A stretch of DNA of 64,000 nt from Paraglaciecola marina (GTDB lineage: Bacteria > Pseudomonadota > Gammaproteobacteria > Enterobacterales > Alteromonadaceae): assembly GCF_004360155.1 (NCBI RefSeq), contig NZ_SAIS01000001.1:310001-374000 (forward strand), read 5' to 3'. A program made the position numbers and the translations under genes. The notes under the pieces were generated by a model, which saw only the letters and a program-made list of their open reading frames with translations, searched no databases and was not told the origin of the DNA. Below are positions 46,437-55,789 of this stretch, in pieces (position 1 is the stretch's first letter; every line of letters starts with the position of its first letter).

Positions 46437-47564
46437 GTGAGAATTAGTAGTAATTTTGATAGTGGTAATATTCAAGTTATCAGCGCAACGTCACCTCAAG
46501 ATATCCAGCTTAGTATTTGTAAAGATAATCAATCAGAATTTTATCAATGGTTCCATTTCAAATTAGACACAACAGCTTTTGTTTCTCATGCCATTACGAT
46601 TAAAAATTTAGCAAAGTCAGCTTATCCAGATGGTTGGCAAAATTATCAAGCGGTTGCGTCTTATGATCGCCAAGAGTGGTTTAGGGTAGAGAGTGAATTT
46701 GATGGTGATAATCTTGTCATTCAACATACTCCAGAGTTTCCACAAGTGTATTACGCCTATTTTGCCCCTTATAGTTATGAGCGCCATATGGACTTATTAG
46801 CTTGGGCTCAACAGTCTGAGCATTGCAAACCATGTCATTTAGGTGAGACATTAGATGGCCGAGATATGTCACTACTTGTAATTGGTGAGCCTGCTGAGGG
46901 TAAAAAATCTATTTGGGTGACGGCAAGACAGCACCCAGGTGAAACCATGGCAGAATGGTTAGTAGAGGGCTTTTTACATCGCCTTTTAGATGAAGATGAT
47001 GGGTTAGCTAAGTGGTTATTAGATAAGGCCGTTTTTTATGTGGTGCCGAATATGAATCCCGATGGTTCTGCCCGTGGTCACTTGAGAACAAACGCCAAAG
47101 GGGTGAACCTAAACCGTGAATGGCAAACTCCATCGATAGAAAATAGCCCCGAAGTCTATTTTGTAAAACAAAAAATGCAGGAAATAGGTGTCGACATGTT
47201 TCTAGATGTGCATGGCGATGAAGCGTTACCCTACAACTTTGTGGCAGGGTGCGAAGGAAATCCAAATTATGATGAAAGATTAGAAGGGTTAGAGAGCTCT
47301 TTTAAGCAAGCATTGTTAACCGCTACGCCAGAGTTTCAAGATATCTATGGCTATGAAAAAGATAAGCCAGGAGAAGGTAATTTGACGGTGGCCGCTAATG
47401 CTATTGGTCATGAATTTGACTGCTTGTCTTATACCTTGGAAATGCCATTTAAGGATAATATTGAGTTACCTGATTCAGTTTACGGATGGTCGCCAATACG
47501 TTGTAAACAGCTTGGTGAGGATGTCATGGTTGCCATGCGCTCGATAGTTGATATGCTGCGTTAA
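46437..47564 (+). CDS. M14-family zinc carboxypeptidase
   Basis: The 375-aa cytosolic protein has an N-terminal beta domain (about 1-125; FHFKLDTTAFVSHAITIKNL) of the type found in cytosolic carboxypeptidases, then the M14 peptidase domain with zinc ligands in RQHPGETMAEW and the His of DVHGDEALPY, the substrate-binding NPDGSARGHLRTNAKGVNLNREW, and a candidate catalytic Glu in TLEMPFKDN. There is no signal peptide. Relatives remove C-terminal residues from peptides or deglutamylate proteins. It starts at a GTG (46437) with GGGA upstream. The gene stands alone. Confidence 0.88.
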   Translation: MRISSNFDSGNIQVISATSPQDIQLSICKDNQSEFYQWFHFKLDTTAFVSHAITIKNLAKSAYPDGWQNYQAVASYDRQEWFRVESEFDGDNLVIQHTPEFPQVYYAYFAPYSYERHMDLLAWAQQSEHCKPCHLGETLDGRDMSLLVIGEPAEGKKSIWVTARQHPGETMAEWLVEGFLHRLLDEDDGLAKWLLDKAVFYVVPNMNPDGSARGHLRTNAKGVNLNREWQTPSIENSPEVYFVKQKMQEIGVDMFLDVHGDEALPYNFVAGCEGNPNYDERLEGLESSFKQALLTATPEFQDIYGYEKDKPGEGNLTVAANAIGHEFDCLSYTLEMPFKDNIELPDSVYGWSPIRCKQLGEDVMVAMRSIVDMLR

Positions 47565-47624
47565 GTACAGAAACTAAAATTATAAAAAATATATAACTAT
47601 AAAAATTAATAAAGGGGAAAAACG

Positions 47625-49295
47625 TTGGAAGCATTTCATAATATATTGAAATCTATGGATGGCATGTTAGGGGGAGCTTGGTGGTTTCCATACGTGTTGT
47701 TAGGTACAGGCCTATTTTTTACTATTTACCTAAAATTTCCGCAAGTTAGATACTTTAAACATGCATGGAAAGTGGTAACTGGAAAGTATGATAAAGCTAA
47801 TTCCCCTGGGGATACCAGTCACTTTAGGGCATTAACTACCGCCTTATCTGGGACGGTTGGAACCGGTAATATTGGCGGCGTGGCTTTTGCTTTATTTTTA
47901 GGTGGCCCAGCTGCATTATTTTGGATGTGGGCAACTGCATTCTTCGGAATGACCACAAAGTTTGTTGAAGTGACTTTGTCTCACAAATATCGAGATAAAA
48001 CTCCAGACGGTTCAATGGCTGGTGGTCCAATGTATTACATGGATAAACGTCTGAATATGAAATGGTTAGCTATTGCTTTTGCAATTGCTACGGTAATCAG
48101 TTCATTTGGTACAGGAAACTTACCCCAAAGTAATGGTATAGCTACCAGTATTGAGTCGACATTCGGTTTCGACCCATTAATGGTAGGGAGCATATTAGGT
48201 ATTTTATTAGCGTTAGTTATTCTAGGTGGTATAACTCGTATAGCAGCGGTTACCTCTAAAATTGTTCCTTTGATGGCCTTAATTTATGTAGTTGGTGCAT
48301 TTGCGGTAATTTTTGCAAACCTAGAAAACGTGGGCCCTGCCTTTGTCTCTGTTTTTTCGGATGTATTTACTGGTTCTGCGGCAACAGGCGGTTTTTTGGG
48401 AGCCACTATAGCTTACGCTTTTAACCGGGGCGTAAACAGAGGGTTGTTCTCAAATGAAGCGGGACAAGGTTCTGCGCCAATTGCCCATGCTGCAGCAAAA
48501 ACTGATGAACCCGTATCTGAAGGTATGGTATCCATTCTTGAGCCATTCATTGACACCATCATTATTTGTACGATAACAGGGTTAGTAATTCTTTCTTCAG
48601 GAGTATGGAAAGAAAAGCATATGAACACCTTCGATCGTTCTGATATGCATATTCTTGCTGGCACTTACGTTGAATCGGATGCCGCAGATAAAGAGACTTT
48701 ATTTGCTTACATTAACGACTTAGATGGACACGGTGTTACTGATTACACTGGTGATATACAAGTAGTAAATGGTAAAGCAGTAAATGCTGGCTTTACTATT
48801 ATTAATGCTAGGTCATTTGCTGAAAACGTAACTTTCTCAATAGGTGAACCTGTTGATAATTACACTGGTACGCTTCAAGTGATTGACGGTAATCTAGTAA
48901 AAGATTCCATTATTGTTACAGGCGAATCTTTAATTCACTCAGCTAGTTTAACCGCCCTCGCATTTACCAAAGGCTTCTTTGGTGAGTCAGGTAAATATAT
49001 TGTATCTATTGGCCTATTGCTGTTTGCTTTTTCAACTGCCATTGCGTGGTCATATTATGGTGATAGAGCGATGACTTATTTGTTGGGCCCTCGCTCAGTA
49101 ATGCCATATAGAGTTGTTTATGTAGCAGGTTTTGTTTGGGCTGCGGTATCAGATACCACACTCGTTTGGACTTTATCAGCAGTGGCTATAGTTGTGATGA
49201 CCTTGCCTAACTTGTTTGGAATTTTCTTACTACGCAAAGAGATGAAAGATTCCGTTGCTGAGTATTGGGAAAGATTTAATAAAGAGAATAAATAA
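47625..49295 (+). CDS. Sodium:alanine/glycine symporter (AGCS family)
   Basis: The 556-aa membrane protein imports alanine or glycine with Na+. AGCS signatures are clear: [76 protein letters not shown], and [20 protein letters not shown]. Between about residues 340 and 440 is an extra, mostly hydrophilic beta-type stretch (THR/VAL/ASN-rich, [20 protein letters not shown]) that enlarges the protein beyond the usual 450-480 aa. It starts at a TTG (47625) with AAAGGGG seven bases upstream. Confidence 0.93.
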   Translation: MEAFHNILKSMDGMLGGAWWFPYVLLGTGLFFTIYLKFPQVRYFKHAWKVVTGKYDKANSPGDTSHFRALTTALSGTVGTGNIGGVAFALFLGGPAALFWMWATAFFGMTTKFVEVTLSHKYRDKTPDGSMAGGPMYYMDKRLNMKWLAIAFAIATVISSFGTGNLPQSNGIATSIESTFGFDPLMVGSILGILLALVILGGITRIAAVTSKIVPLMALIYVVGAFAVIFANLENVGPAFVSVFSDVFTGSAATGGFLGATIAYAFNRGVNRGLFSNEAGQGSAPIAHAAAKTDEPVSEGMVSILEPFIDTIIICTITGLVILSSGVWKEKHMNTFDRSDMHILAGTYVESDAADKETLFAYINDLDGHGVTDYTGDIQVVNGKAVNAGFTIINARSFAENVTFSIGEPVDNYTGTLQVIDGNLVKDSIIVTGESLIHSASLTALAFTKGFFGESGKYIVSIGLLLFAFSTAIAWSYYGDRAMTYLLGPRSVMPYRVVYVAGFVWAAVSDTTLVWTLSAVAIVVMTLPNLFGIFLLRKEMKDSVAEYWERFNKENK

Positions 49296-49312
49296 AGTTT
49301 TTAATTAACCGA

Positions 49313-49344
49313 TTAAAAAGGCGCGGCTATAAGCCGCGCTTTTC
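49313..49344 (+). terminator. Rho-independent terminator of the symporter gene
   Basis: GCGCGGCT (49321-49328), loop ATA, AGCCGCGC (49332-49339), flanked by an A run on the left and TTTT on the right. Confidence 0.88.
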
Positions 49345-49363
49345 AGTGTAGTAGGAGTGTAAA

Positions 49364-49690
49364 ATGGCATTAATAGATTGCCCTAGTTGTGGTAAAAGAA
49401 TTTCTGATAAGGCACAAAGTTGTCAACATTGTAATTTTACATTAGGCGAAGCGACTTCAGAAGATATTGCTCGTAAGCAAAACCTTAACAAATACCTAAA
49501 AGGTCAACGTATTCAAACTCAGTCTATGGTGGCTATGTTATTGTTTGTTGCAGGGTTTGGATTTATGTACTGGGGCTGGGCTATTCCTGGTGAGCTGCAG
49601 CATACTATCGCCATAGGTGCAACAATCATTGGATTTGTTTGGTACATAGTTAACAGAGTGCGTTTAGTTTTCCTTAAAAGGTCTGATTAA
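49364..49690 (+). CDS. Zinc-ribbon membrane protein
   Basis: The 108-aa product starts with a zinc ribbon (CPSCGKRISDKAQSCQHC, two CxxC pairs at residues 6-9 and 20-23), followed by a charged helix and two membrane segments (about 51-70 and 78-98). Function is unknown. It is the first of four tightly packed genes (zinc ribbon, YeaC-like, DUF349, RluF-type) with spacings of one base or overlaps. Confidence 0.72.
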   Translation: MALIDCPSCGKRISDKAQSCQHCNFTLGEATSEDIARKQNLNKYLKGQRIQTQSMVAMLLFVAGFGFMYWGWAIPGELQHTIAIGATIIGFVWYIVNRVRLVFLKRSD

Positions 49691-49691
49691 T

Positions 49692-49985
49692 ATGGACAGT
49701 GCAATGCTATTGCAAAATATGTCTGAGCAGGTGTATCAAAAGTTACTACAGAGTGTAGAAACTGGAAAGTGGTTAGATGGTTCACCATTGACTGAGCAGC
49801 AAAAAGAAATAAGTATGCAGGCGGTAATGATGTATCAGGCTAAGGTCTTGAAGTCAGAGCAACATATGACTGTGGGCGCAGATGGTGAGATTGTCCACAA
49901 AAGTCGCGAGTCGTTTAAGCAAGAATTTAATCAAAAGGCTGAGAAAGGCCAAACAATAGCACGGTTTAGACAGGATGATATTTAA
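49692..49985 (+). CDS. YeaC-like DUF1315 protein
   Basis: The 97-aa protein follows the YeaC pattern: VYQKLLQSVETGKWLDGSPLTEQQKEISMQAVMMYQAK, then QHMTVGADGEIVHKS. The family is widespread in gammaproteobacteria and has no established function. The start codon follows the previous stop by one base, and the end overlaps the DUF349 gene by 11 bases. Confidence 0.82.
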   Translation: MDSAMLLQNMSEQVYQKLLQSVETGKWLDGSPLTEQQKEISMQAVMMYQAKVLKSEQHMTVGADGEIVHKSRESFKQEFNQKAEKGQTIARFRQDDI

Positions 49986-52782
49986 GAATTTATTTCGGGC
50001 TAAATATTTGAGCCCAGACCCACAAGTAAGAATTAAAGCTATTGAAACTCTCGATAATCAAGCATCGGAACAAAAATCTGTTTTACATGAACTAGCATTT
50101 AACGATGCAGATTCAAAAGTGAGTTTAGCTGCATTATATAAGCTAGATAGTTTTGTTTTATGGTACAAAATGTCTGAAATAGCTAAAGATGAAATAGTGA
50201 AGCGTAAATCTTTAAAGTTAGTAGAAAGCGTTTTATTGTCGGACTCAGATACTACTTTAACGAGTGTTGAAAGACGTAAATTTATATTGGAATTAAAAGA
50301 CATTAGCTTGCTTGAAAAGTTACTTGCTCAAGCTTGGGTACAGAAAGATGCTGAGTTATCTATGAAAATACTCAGAAAAATTGATAAACCTTTGTTTAGA
50401 GATAAAGTTTTTGTTACTACCTCTAACGAGGCTTTACAGCTTACTATTTTAGATTCTCTAGAGGATGCTCCTAGCAATCGTAAGTTACTTAATAAATTTA
50501 TCAAAAGGTCACCCCCAGTAGCGGTGCAAAACAAAGCTGAAGAATTATTATCTTTATGGTTTAAAGTTGAGCAAATTCCCTTGGAACTAGAGCAGCAGAT
50601 GAAGATGTTGCTATCTAGGTTATTAACATTAAAAGACCATCAAGATTTAGAATACATAGAAAAGCTGCGGACGGATCTTGATTTCGAATATCATAAATTA
50701 AGTGACAGCTTTAATTATTTAGATGAGGTTAGACGTACTGAAATACAACAAAAGTATCTAGACATTAGCAACAAGGTAAACCGAAACATTGAGCTTTTAA
50801 AGCCAGTTTGGATTGCTCAACAGGCTAAGTTGGTACTGAATAAATCAATCGTTACCGTTAGTCAAAATATAGAAGATTGTTTAGGTGAAGTTCACACCCA
50901 ATTAGATTCTAGACTAGCTGAATTGGCCAAAGATGAAGTGGATGGCTTTAAGTTTAAGCTAATGCAATTTGGTAATGAGCTCATTCAGCTTATTGGAGAC
51001 GTTCCTGTTACCGAAAAAAAACAGCATCAATTCCTTGAGCAGCTCAACAATAGAGTGAATCAAAGTGTTCATACCTTGGCTAATTTCTCTGGCTTACAGG
51101 AGGCGGTGCTTGCTGCCCAGCACTTAGTAGAGAAACTAGAAGCTCAACCATTGCCTAGCAGCCCAAATGATCTTGATGGGGCTCAAGCCCGTCTAGATGA
51201 TTTAAAGCAAAATTGGCGTTCCGTTATTGGCCAGTGCGCTAGTTTTCTACCTCAAGAGCTATACGAACGTTGGAATAAGCAAACCAATGTATGGAAAAAA
51301 GCAGTTGCAGAACATAGAAAAGAGCTTAATGCTGAGCTTAGTCGCTGTAGAAATAAACTTAAAACCGTGGATAGTTTAGTACATCAAGGTAAATTTAAAG
51401 CTGCCATGGGACTATATAAGAAAGTACAAGTTTGGTTTGATAATCTAAATGAAAAGCAGCAAGCACAATTACAAAAGACTTTTTCTAACGTTCAGCAACA
51501 AATTGAAAACCTAAAGGACTGGCAAGATTATATCTCTGCGCCACGTAAACCCGCTTTATTAGACGAGGTAGAAAGTTTAATTGCTAAACCATTAGCTATT
51601 GAAGCTCAGTCTAAAGCGATAAAAGTGTTACGAAGCCAATGGAATAGTTTAGGTAAAACAGGCACAGAATCAGACCAAGCTCTCAATAATGCCTTTGATG
51701 TTGCGATTGAAGCTGCGTTTGCCCCATGCAGAGAGCACTATGAACAGCAGCAGAAATTACGAGCATCAAATTTACTACTCAAAAAGCAACTACTCGAAGA
51801 AATTCAAATATTGTCTAATACTGACATTCCTATTATGGAGCTGGCTAAACAATTAAAGCTATTGCAACAAAAGTGGAGAAGTAGTGGAGAAGTGGACTTC
51901 AAATTACGAAGTGAACTCAATGAGAAATTTCAGACATTAGTCGAGCCCCTTAAACAAAAAATCAATAAGTTTTATAACAATAACGCTTTGCAAAAACAAA
52001 GATTGTTAGACCAGGCTAAGTTGTTGATTGAACTTGAACCCATTTCAGAAGCCATTGAAGAAGCCAAAAGTTTGCAACTAAGATGGAAAAGCATAGAACA
52101 TGCTGGAAGAAAAGCTGAGGCTGATTTATGGCAGGCATTTAGACAGGCTAACGATAACCTATTTGCTAAAAGAGCTGAATTAAATCAACAGCATAAGCTT
52201 GAAGTTAAACAACAAGTTGAACAAGTAAAGCTAAAAATAAATACGCTTAAATCGAATCTAAATAATGCCAAAAACAAAGGTGAATTAAAGCAAGCTTTAC
52301 AAGATACTCCTGCAGTTCAAGATTTACTTAAATCCCTACCAAGTGGGATCCGCATAGAATTAGAGCATGAGGTCAATGGTTTATTTGAGAAGCAAAAGCA
52401 AAAAGTATCTGAACTATCAAAGAATGAAAAATCTAAAGAATATATTCAGTTGTTTGAGGCATTACGTAGATGGGAGCAAGGGGCTAATAAACCTGATGTT
52501 ACTGAATTGCGTAAGCAATGGCAGTCTGGGTTTTCAAATGATTCACCCACAATCGATCGTGATGACATTACCTTAAAAATGGAAGTTATCGCTGACAAGC
52601 CTTCTCCAGTATCAGAACAAAATAAGCGTAAACAAGTACAAATGCAGTTGATGGCACAGAAACTCCAGTCAGGAGATAGTCTGGAATTAAATACTTTATT
52701 ACTGGATTGGATTAAAGGTGGGGAATTGAGAGCTTCAGATAAACAGCTACTTGAGCGAGTTGAAAGAGTATTTGTATCTTAA
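49975..52782 (+). CDS. DUF349 repeat protein
   Basis: The 935-aa protein is almost wholly helical. An N-terminal HEAT-like region (about 10-200; LSPDPQVRIKAIETL, DADSKVSLAALYKL) is followed by long coiled coils and several DUF349-type repeats with the pattern L-x-x-x-W-x-x-x-G (LRSQWNSLGKTGTESDQALNNAFDVAIEAAFAPCREHYEQQQ; LLQQKWRSSGEVDF; LQLRWKSIEHAGRKAEADLWQAFRQANDNLFAKR). The function of DUF349 proteins is not settled. Overlap with both neighbours (11 bases upstream, one base downstream) suggests co-translation with the YeaC-like and RluF-type genes. Confidence 0.85.
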   Translation: MIFKNLFRAKYLSPDPQVRIKAIETLDNQASEQKSVLHELAFNDADSKVSLAALYKLDSFVLWYKMSEIAKDEIVKRKSLKLVESVLLSDSDTTLTSVERRKFILELKDISLLEKLLAQAWVQKDAELSMKILRKIDKPLFRDKVFVTTSNEALQLTILDSLEDAPSNRKLLNKFIKRSPPVAVQNKAEELLSLWFKVEQIPLELEQQMKMLLSRLLTLKDHQDLEYIEKLRTDLDFEYHKLSDSFNYLDEVRRTEIQQKYLDISNKVNRNIELLKPVWIAQQAKLVLNKSIVTVSQNIEDCLGEVHTQLDSRLAELAKDEVDGFKFKLMQFGNELIQLIGDVPVTEKKQHQFLEQLNNRVNQSVHTLANFSGLQEAVLAAQHLVEKLEAQPLPSSPNDLDGAQARLDDLKQNWRSVIGQCASFLPQELYERWNKQTNVWKKAVAEHRKELNAELSRCRNKLKTVDSLVHQGKFKAAMGLYKKVQVWFDNLNEKQQAQLQKTFSNVQQQIENLKDWQDYISAPRKPALLDEVESLIAKPLAIEAQSKAIKVLRSQWNSLGKTGTESDQALNNAFDVAIEAAFAPCREHYEQQQKLRASNLLLKKQLLEEIQILSNTDIPIMELAKQLKLLQQKWRSSGEVDFKLRSELNEKFQTLVEPLKQKINKFYNNNALQKQRLLDQAKLLIELEPISEAIEEAKSLQLRWKSIEHAGRKAEADLWQAFRQANDNLFAKRAELNQQHKLEVKQQVEQVKLKINTLKSNLNNAKNKGELKQALQDTPAVQDLLKSLPSGIRIELEHEVNGLFEKQKQKVSELSKNEKSKEYIQLFEALRRWEQGANKPDVTELRKQWQSGFSNDSPTIDRDDITLKMEVIADKPSPVSEQNKRKQVQMQLMAQKLQSGDSLELNTLLLDWIKGGELRASDKQLLERVERVFVS

Positions 52783-53516
52783 TGAGTACTCTAATTCGAT
52801 TAAATAAATTTATTAGTGATTCGGGACATTGCTCACGTAGAGAAGCTGATAAGTTAATTGAACAAGGGCGAGTGAATATAAACGGTGCAATACCTGAACT
52901 TGGGACTAAAGTTGCAGAGGGAGACATAGTTACTGTAGACGGTAATCCTATTAGTGCCAGTGCTAGTGATAAAACAGACCGTATATACATCGCCTACCAT
53001 AAACCGGTAGGTGTGACTTGCACCACTGAGCGCCATGTAAAGGGTAATATTATTGATGCTATTGGGCACAAAGAAAGAATTTTTCCCATTGGGCGGTTAG
53101 ATAAGCCTTCTGAAGGGCTTATCTTTTTGACCAGTGATGGGGATATTGTAAATAAAATACTAAGAGCCGAAAATGCCCATGATAAAGAGTATGTGGTCAC
53201 TGTGAATCGGCCCCTTACAGCTAATTTTATCGATAAAATGTCTAAAGGTGTCCCCATTTTAAATACTGTGACTAAGCCATGTAAGGTAACCATGCAAAGT
53301 AAAATGGTGTTTCGGATCATTTTAACCCAAGGGTTAAATCGTCAAATTCGTCGTATGTGTGAATATTTAGGTTATGAAGTCACCAAGCTCAAACGTAATC
53401 GCATTATGTCGGTAAGACTAGCTGGCTTAAAGTCCGGTCAATGGCGGAATTTAACTCAAGAAGAAATGGCAGATATAAATAGAGCAGTGTTAAGCTCGAC
53501 TAAAACGGCTGTCTAA
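52782..53516 (+). CDS. rluF: 23S rRNA pseudouridine synthase, RluF-type
   Basis: The 244-aa protein has an N-terminal S4 RNA-binding domain (residues 5-50; IRLNKFISDSGHCSRREADKLIEQGRVNING) and the RsuA/RluB/RluE/RluF catalytic motif GRLDKPSEGLIFLTSDGD with the active-site Asp, then GLNRQIRRMCEYLGYEVTKLKRNRIM. The combination of S4 domain and these motifs is closest to RluF, which modifies U2604 of 23S rRNA. Its start shares a base with the DUF349 stop (TAATG). Confidence 0.85.
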   Translation: MSTLIRLNKFISDSGHCSRREADKLIEQGRVNINGAIPELGTKVAEGDIVTVDGNPISASASDKTDRIYIAYHKPVGVTCTTERHVKGNIIDAIGHKERIFPIGRLDKPSEGLIFLTSDGDIVNKILRAENAHDKEYVVTVNRPLTANFIDKMSKGVPILNTVTKPCKVTMQSKMVFRIILTQGLNRQIRRMCEYLGYEVTKLKRNRIMSVRLAGLKSGQWRNLTQEEMADINRAVLSSTKTAV

Positions 53517-53527
53517 AAAGTTAAAAT

Positions 53528-53950
53528 TTAATATGTCTTAGATGTTGGGTTAAGGCTTTTTAATAAGAGTTTTAAACTGTCTATTTGTATGTTGGTAAAA
53601 GTTTGTTTTCGAACAAACTCATTTGCTATATGTATGGTGTCTTGGATAACCTCTAGGTTTAACTCGCCAGAAAACCCCATAGACCAATCGCCAAACTCTT
53701 GTAACATTACAGTCTGCTTGTATATGCAACGAATATTGCAGTGCCTAATATCGTCACTAATCTTCGTAAAAATTGACTCTACATTATTTTGAGTACCCTC
53801 GAGAACTTGAATGAAGTGTTCAGGCAAGTCTAATAAAAGCCCAGATACATTGAGTAACTCATTGTTTATCCTAGCAATGTGTAAAATGCGGGGAATGTCT
53901 TCTAGTTCAAAGTGTCGAGATTTCTCGCTAATATATATCAGTTGATACAT
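53528..53950 (-). CDS. Stand-alone BLUF blue-light photoreceptor
   Basis: The 140-aa protein is a BLUF domain with a short C-terminal tail. The flavin-pocket residues line up with AppA by spacing: Tyr6 (LIYISE), Asn30 (ARINNELLNVSGLLL), Gln48 (FIQVLEG), Trp89 and Met91 (EFGDWSMGF). It should bind FAD and sense blue light. No output domain is fused, so it must act through a partner protein. The neighbours (rluF convergent, SLC13 permease upstream) do not name one; an EAL-HDOD protein lies about 6 kb away. Confidence 0.92.
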   Translation of the reverse strand: MYQLIYISEKSRHFELEDIPRILHIARINNELLNVSGLLLDLPEHFIQVLEGTQNNVESIFTKISDDIRHCNIRCIYKQTVMLQEFGDWSMGFSGELNLEVIQDTIHIANEFVRKQTFTNIQIDSLKLLLKSLNPTSKTY

Positions 53951-54039
53951 GAAGGTCTCACAGCAATCATCCTCATAGTGGACAGCTAAACGTTTTAAAA
54001 AGGTAGATTTATTTAATTGCGTCTAAACCTAATCTTAAA

Positions 54040-55770
54040 CTAGTTCAATTGATAGTTATAACTTAATAATACAAGAACAATTGTCGAATAACAGGCTGAT
54101 ATAGGTAGTCCAAATTTTATAAAGTGCTTGAATTTATAATTACTAGCGCTAAACACTAAAAGGTTTGTTTGATATCCATAGGGAGAAATGAAGCTGGCAC
54201 TAGCAGCAAATGCAACGGCTAAGGCAAAAGGCATTAGTGGCACTCCTAAAGTTTCAACTAATCCATAGGCCAAAGGAAACATAAGCGCTGCAGCAGCATT
54301 ATTAGTTACTAATTCAGTTAAGAGTAGAGTTAGTAAGTAAACTGTCACTAAAGCCCACACAGGGCTGACTGATAACGCCCAAGGACCCACTAAGTCCATT
54401 AATATTGCTATGACACCCGATTTTTCCAAGGCTGTGGCAAGACTCAGTGCACCTATAATAACAACTATTAGGTTTAAAGGAATATTGCGCTTTATTTCGT
54501 TGTTTGATGTGACACGGCTAACAACTAAGGTTGATATGAAAAATAGTAACCCTGTTGCTAAATTTAAAACAGATGTTGCAGCTAGGGCAACCGTAACTAA
54601 GAACCCGCCTAGGGTGATCCATTCTTGACGCTTTGTTAGTTTTGTTGGGACCTTTTTTTCAGACAGAATAAAGAAGTTTTTAGTTAAATTATGTCTTTGC
54701 ATAAAATCAGGGCCTGTTGCCAACAGTAAGAAATCGCCAGCTTGTAGCTTAATTTCACCTAGCTTTCCTGATAGTGTTTCTCCATCTCGCCTAATTGCCA
54801 CTACTGCTGCATCAAACAGCGCTCTAAATCCAAGAGCTTTAATGGTTTGCCCAATGATTTGAGCTCGATTAGAAATAATGACTTCGGTAAGGTTGTCTCT
54901 CAATAAGCCATCGGATTCAGCAAAAAGTTTTAAACCTTTTATATGACTTAAGTTATCAACTTTTTGTATATTTCCAGAAAATATTAGTTTGTCACCTGCA
55001 TCTATTACTAAGTCGGGATTGACTGGAGATATGAGTTTTCCATTTCGTACGACTTCAATCAAAAAAAGTTCTGGCAAATTTCTTAAATGGTTTTCTTCAA
55101 CTGTTTTTCCTACTAATTCTGAATCTGTATTAACATCAGCTTCTATAGAGTAGCTATTATACTTGGAGTTTTTATTACTAATTTCTGGTAAAAATGGCGT
55201 TAGTAGAAACATTAATAAACCACAACTCAATCCTGCAACCAAACCGTATACAGTAAAGTCCCAAAATGCAAAACCGGGGTGTCCGTGCTCTATCAAAAAA
55301 CTATCTACTATTAGGTTTGTTGAGGTTCCTATGAGAGTAACGGTTCCTCCTAAAATGGCGGAATAAGATAGGGGGATTAGTAGGCGTGATGCATGATGAT
55401 ATTGATTTTGTTTAACAGGGCCAATCAAACTAGCCACAATCGCAGTATTATTAAGTAGTGCTGATGAAGTGAAAGTTAAGCCAAACAATCGCCAAAAACT
55501 GCCGTTGAAACTTGCTGTTACTAATGTTCGGCCAAGTCGCTTTATGAGGGAGGTTTTATCTACAGCTGAACTTACTAGCAACAGCAGTATTAAAGTAATT
55601 AAACCTTGGTTAGTAAGATTATGAATTACATCTCTTATTACTAGTTGCTGACTAGCAATAAGAGCCAATAACGATGCCGCAAAGATAAGGGATGGGCGCG
55701 CGTTAGTGGTAACGAGCGCCAATATAGTACCGGCAAAAATAGCTAATACCAGATACTGGTTAATATCCAT
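54040..55770 (-). CDS. SLC13/DASS-type permease with TrkA-C domains, probable sulfate transporter
   Basis: The 576-aa inner-membrane protein has about 10-12 membrane segments split by a cytosolic part (about residues 205-375) holding two TrkA-C (RCK_C) domains (LRNLPELFLIEVVRNGKLISP, GDKLIFSGN; LGFRALFDAAVVAIRRDGETLSG, GDFLLLATG). The transporter motifs TLIGTSTNLIVDSFL and ELVTNNAAAALMFPLAYG carry the duplicated substrate/Na+ loops of the family. It is the last gene of the cysDCQN operon, 19 bases after cysN, which makes sulfate the likely substrate. Confidence 0.88.
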   Translation of the reverse strand: MDINQYLVLAIFAGTILALVTTNARPSLIFAASLLALIASQQLVIRDVIHNLTNQGLITLILLLLVSSAVDKTSLIKRLGRTLVTASFNGSFWRLFGLTFTSSALLNNTAIVASLIGPVKQNQYHHASRLLIPLSYSAILGGTVTLIGTSTNLIVDSFLIEHGHPGFAFWDFTVYGLVAGLSCGLLMFLLTPFLPEISNKNSKYNSYSIEADVNTDSELVGKTVEENHLRNLPELFLIEVVRNGKLISPVNPDLVIDAGDKLIFSGNIQKVDNLSHIKGLKLFAESDGLLRDNLTEVIISNRAQIIGQTIKALGFRALFDAAVVAIRRDGETLSGKLGEIKLQAGDFLLLATGPDFMQRHNLTKNFFILSEKKVPTKLTKRQEWITLGGFLVTVALAATSVLNLATGLLFFISTLVVSRVTSNNEIKRNIPLNLIVVIIGALSLATALEKSGVIAILMDLVGPWALSVSPVWALVTVYLLTLLLTELVTNNAAAALMFPLAYGLVETLGVPLMPFALAVAFAASASFISPYGYQTNLLVFSASNYKFKHFIKFGLPISACYSTIVLVLLSYNYQLN

Positions 55771-55789
55771 ATTGTCTTATCTTGCTTGT

